Positions 54,454 to 64,000 of a stretch of DNA of 64,000 bases are shown here, one piece after another (position 1 is the first letter of the stretch; each line of letters begins with the position of its first letter). A program made the position numbers and the translations under genes. The notes under the pieces were generated by a model that was given only the letters and a program-made list of their open reading frames with translations, did no database searches and had not been told where the DNA came from. The DNA is taken from assembly GCA_021014325.1 (NCBI GenBank), contig CM037475.1, positions 4,433,001-4,497,000 on the forward strand. The letters are read 5' to 3'. The DNA comes from Plazaster borealis. Lineage: Eukaryota; Echinodermata; Asteroidea; Forcipulatida; Labidiasteridae.

Positions 54454-55234
54454 CTGCGAAAAACAAGATTTGGTTTAAAGATAGGTCTCTCCACTTGGTC
54501 TTTAGCAGCTGTAGAAAGTTAGGGGGCTAACATTTATAAGAAGTTTTAAAAAATGACTCATCACCCCTTCCTTTTATTCCAGAGCCCCTAAAGGGCCAGG
54601 CAAAGATGAAGAAGAATAAGAAAGAAAAAAGGAGAAGGGAACAAAAAGGAGAATAGGTACAGAATAAGTATAAATTGCGTTCTCTCGGAATATTTGTTCG
54701 TTCCCTCAAAATATGCTTTGATTCCCACGAAATCATGTTTGTTCCCTCGAAATCTTATTTTAAAGGTACTCTAGCGATTTCGAAGGAGCGAAACAATTAA
54801 GCAGGTACGGAGCTCTTGATATGCCATTTGATTTTAATCGGAATACAGATTATGAAAACTAATATTTTAGAGTATCTTTCAAAGATACCCGTAACACTAA
54901 CAGCCGGCTTATGTGAATAACACTAGGTTATCTAAATATGAGGTAAATGAATTTACAGTGAGGAAGTTAGCCAGCTGAGCATCCAGCTAGCCAAGTATCT
55001 AGCCAGCTAGGCATCAATCCAGCTAGCCAGCCAGCCAGCCAGCCATCAACCAGTCAGTCAGCTCAGCCAAGTCAGTCAGCTTAGTCAGTCAGTCAGTCAG
55101 CCAGCCGGCCAGCAAACCAACCAGTCATCAAGTCAGCCAGTCAATCAACCACTCAGTCTGTCAGTCTGTCAGTCTGTCAGTCAGTCAGTCAGTCATTCAG
55201 TCATCAGTCAGTCAGTCAGTCATCAGTCAGTCAA

Positions 55235-55283
<49 letters not shown>

Positions 55284-56235
55284 TAGTCAGCCAATCAGCC
55301 ATTTAGTCTGTCAGTCATTCAGTCAGCTCAGTCAGTCGTCTAAACCAACCCAGTAAGCCAAACAGGACGCTTGACTGGCCACAATTCAAAAGAAACTAAA
55401 AGAGGTTCTTACTCAATGCAGCAATAAATAAACGTCAATGCATCCTTCCCCGTGCTACATTTACAGGTGTAACAGTCGCAGTCAGATTTTGGAGGAGGAT
55501 CTTTCAGATCACACTGCGCTGTTTTTGTTTGTTTGGGGGGAAACAAAAAAACAAAACCAAAACAACATGTCACACAACGCTACCCCATTATGGTATAATA
55601 AACCCATACTAAATCCTGAATCAAACACGAATTTCAAATTCAAATAAAGGTCAAGTCAATCCCAAATCTGCTTAGCACGTATACGGGTTACCAGACAAAA
55701 TGCATTTTTATGTACGCTGCAAGCGTGACTGGTACCCAGCTAATTTATGATAAGAAGGGAAATTCAGTTATTTTTTTTTAAATATATTTGTTTAAACTAT
55801 TAGGTTGGGGTAGTGGTATTTTTCCTTGCCTTCCACTTCTGAGACCCTTGTTCGAATCCTGTAGTGGGCACTATGTGGATTGGGTTTTCAGTCCCCACCT
55901 GATTGCGCGGGTTTTCCCTGGAATGATTCTCTGGGTGTTTTCCTCCCACATCTAAAACTGAAACTTTCTTCTTTGTCCTCTCTCCATGGAGTTCTTGGCT
56001 AGAAAAGTGATTAAGTTCGCTTTTCTGAGAGTCATTGGCTTGAAAACCAGAAATAATAAATGAAATGAATTGAAATTGCTTATGGCATCTTTGAAATTAG
56101 AATATATTTTACGAACTGTTAAATTCAGAACCGCTTACTTTGCTCATCGTGGCAGCTTTCATCACAAGGATGCTCCACATTTCCCGCCACCGCCAGGACC
56201 AGTGAACACAGTACGATCAGATGGAGCCTTGCCAT
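54312..56235 (-). CDS. Beta-microseminoprotein-like secreted protein (msp-B), complete, 3 coding exons
   Basis: The three exons join in phase (phase 1, phase 2, as in msp-A) to 114 residues. An 18-20 residue signal peptide (MARLHLIVLCSLVLAVAG) is followed by a mature chain with 12 cysteines, two more than msp-A and human MSMB. Family marks are QCDLKD (human KCMDLKG), the CxCxxCxC...CC cluster, then VPADCKAVVDTDGCFWKTVK and VEC (human DNCQRIFKKEDCKYIVVEKK and KTC). The PVGYD motif of msp-A is replaced by SVPAD. The tail PASSGDDGGF is acidic and glycine-rich. Probably secreted and disulfide-bonded; function not shown. A noncoding exon and promoter are proposed at 58.1-58.3 kb. Confidence 0.85.
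55000..55340. repeat. (CAGT)n / (CAGC)n tetranucleotide array in msp-B intron
   Basis: Long runs of cagtcagt and cagccagc, about 340 bp. Confidence 0.96.
55413..55518 (-). CDS. msp-B middle exon (cysteine cluster)
   Basis: Acceptor acaaaaacag, donor gtaaga. Encodes QCDLKDPPPKSDCDCYTCKC then STGKDALTFIYCCI, with split codons at both ends in phase with the neighbours. Confidence 0.88.
55800..56070 (+). mobile_element. tRNA-derived SINE (plus), near full length
   Basis: Head with ggttggggtagtggt and box B-like gttcgaatcct, body with 'gggttttccctgg' and 'ttttcctcccacatctaaaa', tail 'aataaatgaaatgaattga'. Located in msp-B intron 1. Confidence 0.8.
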
Positions 56236-56240
56236 CGGAC
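56139..56240 (-). CDS. msp-B first coding exon (signal peptide)
   Basis: Acceptor ttattgcag, then GTCCGATGG, the same start context as msp-A (GTCCAATGG). Encodes 32 residues, MARLHLIVLCSLVLAVAG then NVEHPCDESCHDEQ, plus one base before gtaagc. Confidence 0.85.
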
Positions 56241-56518
56241 CTGCAATAACGATCTGAAGTTGACCAAAAAATGGGGAACATGGATCAAAATGTTACCCAT
56301 GCCCAGCACTGTCTCATTATTGTGGCCATAAAGGAACATCGAACATACATATATAATTACGTGGATTACCCAAGATCGCAAATATTGACGTACATATATA
56401 TTACGTGAATATTTGAGAATTGCAATTATTCACGTAAATAGTTAAGAGAATATTTGCGATTTGGGGCACAAATCGTGAATGATTAGCAGAACCATCTCAA
56501 AATAGGTCCACTGTGTTT

Positions 56519-56720
56519 TAAAGGTATATAGGGTAATCGTTTGGTTTTTGTCAACGTTATGCTGATTTATAATCAAAGTTATCAAGAAAGATAACTTAAA
56601 TCACCTGTGAAGTTTCAGTTGAATACAGTGTCTACTTGTGGAGAAAACAGCGTAAAACTGTCACTGTGTTTTCACAAGAACGTTGAATCCATCTACATTT
56701 ATCGAGGTGACAGCGGGTGC
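56519..56720. mobile_element. MITE family C copy
   Basis: 'ttaaaggtatatagggtaat' start and 'tgacagcgggtgccaaccgc' core. Confidence 0.6.
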
Positions 56721-57349
56721 CAACCGCATTTCTGCCTGCACTCAAGGCAGCACTCAAACAGACACCACTAAATTGCCAAAAGTCGACTGCAGGCGTGCTT
56801 TTCTTTTGTCGAAAATTAGTGGCCTGACGTTTTAACCCTAGCAGAGTCTCTCTCAAAAATTAGAAATCATAAAAAGTATGTCGAATTTTTGTTAACATCA
56901 CCTTCAAGTCGAGTTTTGGAGATTCAAATGTTCGTGGTGTCTGTTTTGGAAGGCGTGCTGAATTCATGGCAAGGCACAATAAAATCAAATGAAGAGAAAA
57001 AAGAAGAAGCACCAAATAAAATAGAAACAAAACCTAGGCAAAATTTGGTTCGCAAAATTTGTTTTTGATTGTCTTTTTTGTTTTTGTCTTGTTCTTGTTT
57101 AAAGCAAGAATTCGTAACTAAATTAAAACAAATAAATAGTTCATTATGCTCGTGTAATGGATTTAAAAAAAAATTCATACACAGCCGCCTCGAACGCTCT
57201 TAGGGTGGCAACGTGCGCGTTATACGTGTTGTTATAAAGGTTTTATTATGAGAGGCGGGGGGGGGGTGATAAATGTTACACCCAAAAGAGTGTATCACAT
57301 TGGCTTAATTTAGTCATCAGATTTCGCTAAAGGGGAATAATAATAACTT

Positions 57350-57700
57350 AAAGGGTCTGTATACGTTTGGTAATTACTCATAAAATTAATGGCAATACCA
57401 ACTTACTTGGTAAGAAGGTAATGGAAAAAGATATCAGTTTTTATCCCCACAAATTTGAATCTGAGAAGCGTTTCTTTCAGAAAAGTTTGTCAGATTGTTT
57501 ATTCCAATTGCAGATTATTCTTCCTGCGTGGACATAACTGCTCCAGATTTTCGGCATTATCTCAAAAAAACGCTACCACCTTTTGAAATGATATTTTCAC
57601 AGGTTAGTTTTATGGTATGTATCTACAACTATAGGCCCCCCTATAGGATCGAAACAAAGAGTGGGTTCCAACTACCAAACGTATACAATCCATTTAAACA
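57350..57700. mobile_element. MITE family A-prime copy
   Basis: 'ttaaagggtctgtatacgtt' to 'aaacgtatacaatccattta'. Confidence 0.75.
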
Positions 57701-57724
57701 TAAATATATGTTTGCCTTTTTGCC

Positions 57725-58079
57725 TTTAAAGGGTCTCTATACTTCTGGTAAAACACAAAACAGAAAAGCTCACAGATTTACATTAAACGTACATGGTTTA
57801 AAGATAATGATGATAGAAAGCTTCCCTTGAAATATTACTGGCTGAGGTGCTGTAGTTTTTGAGAAATGAGTAAAACAATTAGTTTTGATCTCATGAGTCG
57901 AAAACTCGATGTTTGAAAACAGTGAAAACACTTAAGGTTTTCCCCCACTTTTTTCTGGTGATTGCAATGACCGATTGAGCTTAAACTTTCACAGGTTTGT
58001 TGTTTCATGTTTATGTTGGGATACACAAAGTGAGGATACTGGTCTTTGAAATTTACCAAAAGTATAAACTCCCTTTAAC
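57725..58079. mobile_element. MITE, family B-like
   Basis: 'tttaaagggtctctatactt' to 'aaagtataaactccctttaa'. It lies directly downstream of the proposed msp-B leader exon. Confidence 0.72.
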
Positions 58080-58106
58080 GCAGAAATAAGGATTTTTATA
58101 GCTTAC

Positions 58107-58235
58107 CCTTTTCCTTAATATTCAGCAGAAATAATTAATTTCTCTCTGAACACAACTGAGTCGGTCGCTGCGGCAAATCCAAGCGTTCTTCTTGTACTGT
58201 TGATTTGTGTTTGGTTTTCTTGATTTCGTTGTACG
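58107..58235 (-). other. Putative noncoding first exon of msp-B
   Basis: Ends ...ttaaggaaaagg before a gtaagc donor; no ORF. The next acceptor with a coding exon on this strand is msp-B at 56240. The 5' limit is estimated from the TATA-like box. Confidence 0.45.
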
Positions 58236-58261
58236 ACACACCAAAGTGTCATTGCAGGGGG

Positions 58262-58289
58262 ATTAAATAATGATTGATATTATGCAAAT
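58262..58289 (-). promoter_or_regulatory. Octamer and TATA-like box, msp-B promoter
   Basis: The minus strand carries the octamer ATTTGCAT (58282-58289), then tattatttaat-like sequence (58262-58269) about 30 bp above the proposed start. A CCAAT-complement word (gattggc) is further upstream. Confidence 0.45.
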
Positions 58290-58299
58290 GAGTTTGCCC

Positions 58300-60304
58300 A
58301 AAATAGACTGTTAAGCCAATCGGATCGAAGAATTGGAAGGACGCTCATTGTGATTAGGTGACGAATAAACCTATTTTATTCAGCTCGACTTAGGAATGGA
58401 ATAACATCAATAACAAAAATAACCTTTTAACAAACGACTGTTTCGAAAGGTTTTTTTATACAAAGGTTGGCAACAATATTTTCTATGTACAAACAAAAAA
58501 ATAAAGTTTATATAGTGTGGCCCGATTTTGAGACAATGTTGTAATAGAAGCTTTGAAAAGGGGACGGCACAAAGATGATTTAAAATGTTTCACCCTGCGT
58601 CTAGCCGGTGGCTCGTAGCGGAAGGCACATTTTTTTCTTTCAATAAAGTAAGAACCGTTCGGTCAAATCCGGTCATATTACATGCAATCCTCCATTAGAA
58701 CCCCCCTTTGAGATAGTATAGTCATCCATGGGGTTTAGTTCACTAACAGGTCACCATCACCCTTTGAAGTTTGCCAGCGGCAGTCCAAAATGACATGTCC
58801 ACACACACAAAAACATACCATTAAAACACGTATGATTTTCACTTATGCAAATTTGTACACGAACCTTGCATTTCATTTCTAGATAAGGTCTGCAGCAACA
58901 CAATTTAATCTATCTATCATCATCAGGCTACTACAAAGTCTTTCTAGCATGGGAAATACCTTCGGACCACCCAAACATTGTTAATTACCCTTTAATTAAA
59001 AGTGCCTTCCAAAGAGGCTGGTGGAATGAGCCATTTTTTTGTTTGAGCCTCGGGACGCAGGGTTAATGTATATATCGGGGGCCTTTTCCAAATCTAGGTT
59101 TAGGCTCCGTCTCCGGCTCCGGGCTCCGGGCTCCGTCTAATGTTGAAAACACCATGCACAATTTACACTGTTCCCCAAACTTGCTTATGGACCCCCAAGC
59201 CGGAGCCAGGAGACCAAGCCGAGGTTTACAAGGCCCTATAGGCCGTGTGTTAATTTATGGCTTCGGGCAGTGGCTATGTGCCCTGAACGCCGAACGAATG
59301 TTCTACTCTTCACTCATTGTGGCTACATCCAACAGCCGTAGCCGTAGCCGTAGCCGAAGTCAAATACTCAACGTGCAATTGGAGTAACAAATTTTATACT
59401 TTAATGGGACAAATATTAATGACATGTTAATTTGAAAAAAAATAATACACAGCACTTATGATTGTATTTCTTATATGAAAATTAATTCATATACGCTCTA
59501 AAACAAGACACAGCTCTAAAAGGACCCGGTAAAGGTTCCCAAAGAGTCATTTCCGGGCCAACATGGCCCATTTTTGGAGTCTTGGTGGTTATCGATCTCA
59601 AATTGAAGTATGTGAAAATTAGTTGTAAACACAATTGGCAAAGGATTTATGTATACGGTTTAAATCATGTATAATGAATGTAACGCAAACATTGCGTGGG
59701 GGAGGAGGGTGTTCATCTAAAATTGCATTTTCATACAGTTTAACAAAAAAGTGTGTGAATGAGTAGCAGTGGTTGTCTTATTGGTTGGGACGAACAAATA
59801 ATTGTAACTGTTCAGTACTTAATAACAATGGCCGGACATTTTTGACTTGGTGTGTTGAAGACGCTAGAGGGCGCAGCGCTAGTAAATTCATTCGCGTATA
59901 ATGTGATGCGAGTCTAAACAACAGTACCCAGCTGGTTAAAAAAGATCACATGATGTGTTCATGACGTCACAGAATGGGATTCAGACTTGTTATGAAACCA
60001 CGCCCAGTGCGCAAAATGATCCCCAAACCGAAACACGTGTGCGCTTTTCTGGTGAGACACGCACGTCACAACTTAATTAATTTGCACAATCCCTCTATAT
60101 GATAGTTCCCGTACGCCACCGAAGCTGCTGAAATGCAATAGCCAACAAAACCATGGTTCAAGTGATACTTAAATGGGCGTTGATGAAGTTTGTTTAGTCA
60201 AAGAATCAACTCAAAACACTCTCTGAAAAACTGTCAAGATCCAAAAGTCTGCGTATTGATCAACTGGAAGGAAGCTACATCACAAGAAATAACGTGTGTA
60301 TGTG
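58300..60304. other. Intergenic stretch without recognised genes
   Basis: 59095-59220 has G/C-rich 'ggctccgg' words with an inverted partner (gccggagcc); 59335-59360 has 'gccgtagccgtagccg'. No exon seen. Confidence 0.4.
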
Positions 60305-60480
60305 ATGCAGGCACGTCCGGTGTCCCAGGGAAATCTGTCACCGGAGATTCTGTCCCCTTACGGGAAATTAACATGTGCTGGAGGAGAGGATTCAAAAGAG
60401 GGCGCTATCAAAAGTAGTTTGTACACAGTTCGCCGTATGGGGATGGGGGGACAGAATCTTTGTCCACCATATCTCAAAAT
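60305..60480. repeat. Dispersed repeat family F copy
   Basis: 'ggtgtcccagggaaatctgt', 'ggagattctgtccccttacg', and inverted 'gccgtatggggatgggggga'. Confidence 0.6.
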
Positions 60481-61043
60481 GGCTTATTATAGTCGTTTGG
60501 TAGTATCATCATGATCAGCCTCGACCTCGTGCGCGTGGGGCATGCAGCGTGCCGTGTCGACACCTCGTTATGAGCGAGCAGTGCGTGCTGGGGTCGATCG
60601 ATCAGCCCGAGAAACGAGGTTGCATTGCGATGCAAGAAAGTTACCGTTGGTTACTAGGAGCACATGGAACAAAAGTCTCAATACAAGTGAACTGTGAAGG
60701 GGGGAATTAAAAAAGATAAGCGTTTAAGTTAATAAACTAGTGCCAAAACACAGGCCGAAGAGCACCCCCCCCCCGTCATGCACAGACTGCAGTGTATCCC
60801 TCTGGGTGGCCATGGGGCGATCTTTGAAGACTAACCGGTTAAAAACATCTCCTGTGAAAACGTTTCTGGAATCACACTACAAGTTGAAACACACTTTAGT
60901 TAAATAGACATTATTATAATTAAGTGATTCAATTTTATAAAATTGTTTGAATGTTTTTTTTCTAATGTATCCAAGCACACTGAGGCAACCCCCCCCCCCT
61001 CAAAGAAAAGGACAGGTTTTTGACAACTTGACCACTGGTGACT
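60481..61043. other. Stretch without recognised genes
   Basis: C-rich runs at 60767 and 60990. No exon or element recognised. Confidence 0.35.
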
Positions 61044-61250
61044 TCAGAGCTGTGTATTGAGAGAGTTGCGACATGAAGGGACCAGCTTTCTCCGGTCACG
61101 TGGTTGCTGGACGCCATTTTGTTCCAAAATGCAGTACAACCCAATGGGCAGACTACTAGTCTGGCACCCTGTATTCGCCAATGCATTTTTTTGAGACAAA
61201 ATGGCTTCTAATCGCAAGTTGTCGCAAGTCTCTCAATATACGGCTCTGGG
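61044..61250. mobile_element. Inverted-repeat element
   Basis: 'agagctgtgtattgagagag' plus 'ttgcgac' at the left; 'gtcgcaagtctctcaatata' plus 'cggctctg' at the right. Confidence 0.65.
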
Positions 61251-61504
61251 TGACTTCAAGCTAAGACGCCCCCAACGTGTATTCCTGAGAGACATGACAA
61301 CTGGATGTCACCCTTTGCCTCGTACACTGTGTTTCAAATCACACAGGGCAACACCGTAAGCAATCAATCCACATTGTCATTACTCTGCTGCAATGATTGG
61401 ATTTAAATGCAACGCAATGTCAATGAATATTCAGGTAGGCCTACTTGGTCGGGGTATGACGCCGCACGTATTGCCACTCCACCCCCCCCCCCCGAAAAAA
61501 AAGA

Positions 61505-61530
61505 AAGAAACAAAAGTAATAAATAAATAA

Positions 61531-61584
<54 letters not shown>

Positions 61585-61585
61585 T
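61505..61585. repeat. (AAAT)n microsatellite
   Basis: aataaataaata run preceded by a C run (61480-61492). Confidence 0.95.
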
Positions 61586-62155
61586 TTAATTTACTGCTCG
61601 TGTACAATTAATGCTTGGATTTTTGTCGAATGTCTACTAAGAAAATACATGGGTAACAACTACTTTTACCTTTCCGACCTTAACAGAATTTTGGGGTATC
61701 AACTTAAATCAGTGCAAAGTGTGGTTGTTGTCAAAATGCTACGACAAATACGGAATTTGAGGGCCTTTCTATTGTTAGAACACAAAAGAATGTGCCATGA
61801 AACCTTTAAGGCGTGCTACACAGCAAACAAAGCGCTGTGTTTCTTTAATGATAATGGTGAGTTAAGTTTTGGGTTTTTAAGAGCTTCCTTCTCTTTCAAG
61901 TAATTGGGTTTTAGTGTTGTCCCCATTTGTCATTTATGTCACCTTCAATTGTATCATCATATTATATTTTAATAATCTATCGTTTGGGTCTTCGTTTCAC
62001 GTGATTATTGATGCTAAATTGTATATCATTGCATCTGTTTTTATTTTATCTATTTTGTTCTCCTTGATTGCCATTTAATAGCTATATTATTGTGGACTGA
62101 TGTGTAATTGTTTGGTTTATGTTGTTGTTGAATAAATGAAGCTGTATATCTTCAA
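61586..62155. other. Stretch with one small ORF
   Basis: The 84-codon plus-strand ORF at 61649-61903 has no recognised domain. 62108-62160 ('tgttgttgttgaataaatga') is repeated at 62244-62280. Confidence 0.3.
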
Positions 62156-62159
62156 TGCA

Positions 62160-62170
62160 AGAGAGAAAAA

Positions 62171-62221
<51 letters not shown>

Positions 62222-62575
62222 GTAAATAAATTGTTTGGTTTATGTTGTTGTTGAATAAATGAAGCTGTATAGCTTCAATGCAAGAGAAAAAGTAAATGAA
62301 TAAATGAAAACAACAACAACCAAAACAAAACAAACAAACAAACAAATAACCAACAAACAAACAAACAAACACCCCCAACACCCCAACAAACAAACAAACA
62401 AACAAACAAACAACAACAGCAGCAACGAGAACAAGAACAAGAACAAGAACAAGAAAACAGCAACAGCAACAGCAACATTAACTGCAGCAGCAGCAACAAC
62501 AACAGCATCAACAACAACAAGCCCAAAACAAGGGCTAAACCCACCTGGGAATAGTGATACACCAACTTCCTCCTA
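62160..62575. repeat. Compound microsatellite (AAAT)n, (AAAC)n, (AAGAAC)n, (CAA/CAG)n
   Basis: Successive simple repeats; the ORFs across it are repeat translations. Confidence 0.95.
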
Positions 62576-62817
62576 GAAAAGTTCTAATCAGATACGTTTA
62601 TTTACAAATCAGATACGTTTATTTACAACTATAAAGCCTATATAGGGGAGGGGGCAGGGTCTAAGCCTTAAGAAGTTCAAAATAACGGCTCGTCACCCCC
62701 CCTCCCCCGCTTATTACCCCCAAAAGGAACTAGAAAACTTGAGAAAACGATCTTCAATAAGCTTTGCAACTTTGGATACCCTTGAACCTCTAGTTTTGCG
62801 CTTCACACGGACCCCTA

Positions 62818-63071
62818 TACACTCTAAAAACTCCCGGTCAGAACTGACTCGGATTTCAGGTCACACAGGGCCTGACCCATTTCAGGGTAAGTATGACCCG
62901 GAATCTGTGTCAAATTGATCCGAAACTCTGTCATGTCAAACTGACACAGAATCCGAGTCAAAATCCAAAATGGTGAAAACAATTTTCTGGGTCAGCCTGA
63001 CCCGTAAATCGGCCAGGGCTCCTTGAACCCGGAATCCGGGTCAATTCTGACCCGGGGGTTTTCCGAGTGTA
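62818..63071. mobile_element. MITE with TACACTC ends just 3' of the last gene
   Basis: 'tacactctaaaaactcccgg' at the left and 'gggggttttccgagtgta' at the right, inverted, with repeated 'tgacccgga' words inside. It ends about 75 bp from the stop codon at 63145. Confidence 0.68.
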
Positions 63072-63144
63072 CATGAGGGAAACTCGATCCCGTCCTCGTG
63101 TTTCATCTGAAATCGAGGTGACGAAGTAAAAGTTCGCGGGAGAT

Positions 63145-63368
63145 TTATTTAGGTTCGCATCCAAGCCAGTTTCCAATCTCAACTGGGTCGCGACCGATTA
63201 CCACGGTGTCCACAAACTTCACCGGGTACTGCCGGGCCGTGGCGCGGGTGTTAATACCCCCAAGACGGATCCGCTTGCACAGGCACGGATCGGGCTGAGG
63301 CACGAGCCATCGAACGCGGTTATTAGCCTGTGGATCGGGCTCCATGATGACGTAGCACGTCCCAGATT
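63145..63368 (-). CDS. Last exon, four-cysteine C-terminal domain
   Basis: Acceptor tttcattag. Encodes SGTCYVIMEPDPQANNRVRW, PDPCLCKRIRLGG, QYPVKFVDTVVIGRDPVEIG and NWLGCEPK, then TAA. GC-rich at third positions, unlike its surroundings, which supports real coding. Confidence 0.8.
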
Positions 63369-64000
63369 CTAATGAAAGAAAACAAAAAGCCCAAAATGAA
63401 AAATTTACAGAATATTGCGATTTGGTTGGAGATATTGTTGTGGTTTACCAAGTTGTTACTTCTTGTAAAATGGCGCCAAAACCAAAGGAACATACACAAG
63501 GTGTGAAACGGCCTCTGACATGACAACTGCTGACAAAACTATGTAAAGTTGTTATAAGATGAGTAACCGATGGTGTATGAATTGGACTTGGTATTGTATG
63601 TGCCCTTAGCCGGTTATTGCACAATTAAAATCTGGTCATAAAAGTAGATCTGTTCAACCTATACCTACCTTCGTTTGGTGGGCTGCTAGGGACATCGACA
63701 GTCACCGTCTCGGATCCAGGGTCGGTGTCCTCTACTTGTGTAGTCACAACAGGGTTCCCTCCAGTCGGGGTCTTGCTTACAGGGACTACGGTCGATACCT
63801 CGGTCTCTCCTTCCGTGGTTAACTCGGAGCTAGGCTCAGCTTTGGTCAGATCTGAAATCTGGTGAACTGTTGCAGTTACCCCTTCGGTGGGTACCTCTTC
63901 GGCGGGTACCGCTTCGGTGGTTACCCCTTCGGTGGGCACCCCTTCTGTGGTTACTTCTTCGGTGGGTACCCCTTCGGTGGTTACCCCTTCAGTGGGCACC
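63145..64000 (-). CDS. C-terminal end of an unrecognised Thr/Glu-rich, cysteine-tailed protein
   Basis: Two minus-strand exons join in phase 1. The upstream exon, open at the window edge, encodes a Thr/Glu/Pro/Val repeat (units TEGVT, TEGVP, TEEVT) and an acidic Thr/Ser linker, a composition typical of O-glycosylated mucin-like stalks. The last exon encodes a 73-residue basic domain with four cysteines (TCY, PCLC, GCE), ending GNWLGCEPK. I recognise no family for it. The repeat region suggests a secreted or cell-surface protein, but the N-terminus is outside the window. The stop overlaps an aataaa word (taaataaatc). Confidence 0.75.
63669..64000 (-). CDS. Penultimate exon, Thr/Glu-rich repeats
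   Basis: Open frame from the right edge to a gtaggt donor. Eight or nine 5-residue units, then SDLTKAEPSSELTTEGETEV and ending VDVPSSPPNE. Last codon split (GAA). Confidence 0.78.

Noticed and set aside
61649..61903. 84-codon ORF (MGNNYFYLSDLNRILGY...)
   Set aside because: A/T-rich, no family, flanked by microsatellites; its length is compatible with chance.

Overview
The window is animal genomic DNA: genes split by GT-AG introns, wide intergenic space full of short inverted-repeat (MITE-like) elements, tRNA-derived SINEs, 3' ends of LINE retrotransposons, microsatellites and one satellite array. The CSN1, histone H3 and microseminoprotein sequences are animal-type. The repeat style (TTAA-flanked MITEs, GGGCCCAATTTCAT palindromes) suggests a marine invertebrate deuterostome, most likely an echinoderm such as a sea star. 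That placement is an inference from pattern and not a proven identification.

Layout. (1) 1.5-12.3 kb, minus strand: the 5' seven coding exons of COP9 signalosome subunit 1 (GPS1/CSN1), joining in phase to 276 residues; the 3' half is off the left edge. (2) 13.7-25.8 kb: a 1.6-kb inverted duplication whose two arms each carry a signal-peptide exon and a LINE remnant. The right arm holds the first coding exon of a complete beta-microseminoprotein (PSP94/MSMB)-like gene (msp-A, minus, coding 20481-25342, with a TATA box and noncoding exon near 28.1 kb). The left arm has only a stranded copy of that exon. (3) 27.3-28.0 kb: a long AAGAAC microsatellite; 30.2-32.5 kb: a satellite of about 68 bp interrupted by a 466-bp foldback element. 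(4) 33-40.3 kb: mostly repeats and a LINE 3' end. (5) 41.1-41.7 kb, minus: an intronless histone H3 with H3.3 signature residues but a replication-dependent stem-loop 3' end and CCAAT promoter. (6) 42-53 kb: transposon debris, including a 220-codon LINE reverse-transcriptase fragment and an 870-bp element with 46-bp TIRs inside a SINE. (7) 54.3-58.2 kb, minus: a second microseminoprotein-like gene (msp-B, 114 aa, 12 mature cysteines). (8) 63.1-64.0 kb, minus: the last two exons of an unrecognised protein with a Thr/Glu/Pro-rich repeat region and a small cysteine-containing C-terminal domain.

The recognisable genes are not an operon-like system; each has its own promoter or runs off the edge. 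The coherent signal is a small dispersed family of secreted microseminoprotein-like peptides sharing an exon layout (phase-1 then phase-2 introns) and a MAR- signal peptide, in a region shaped by inverted duplication. The second main signal is the unusual H3 gene.
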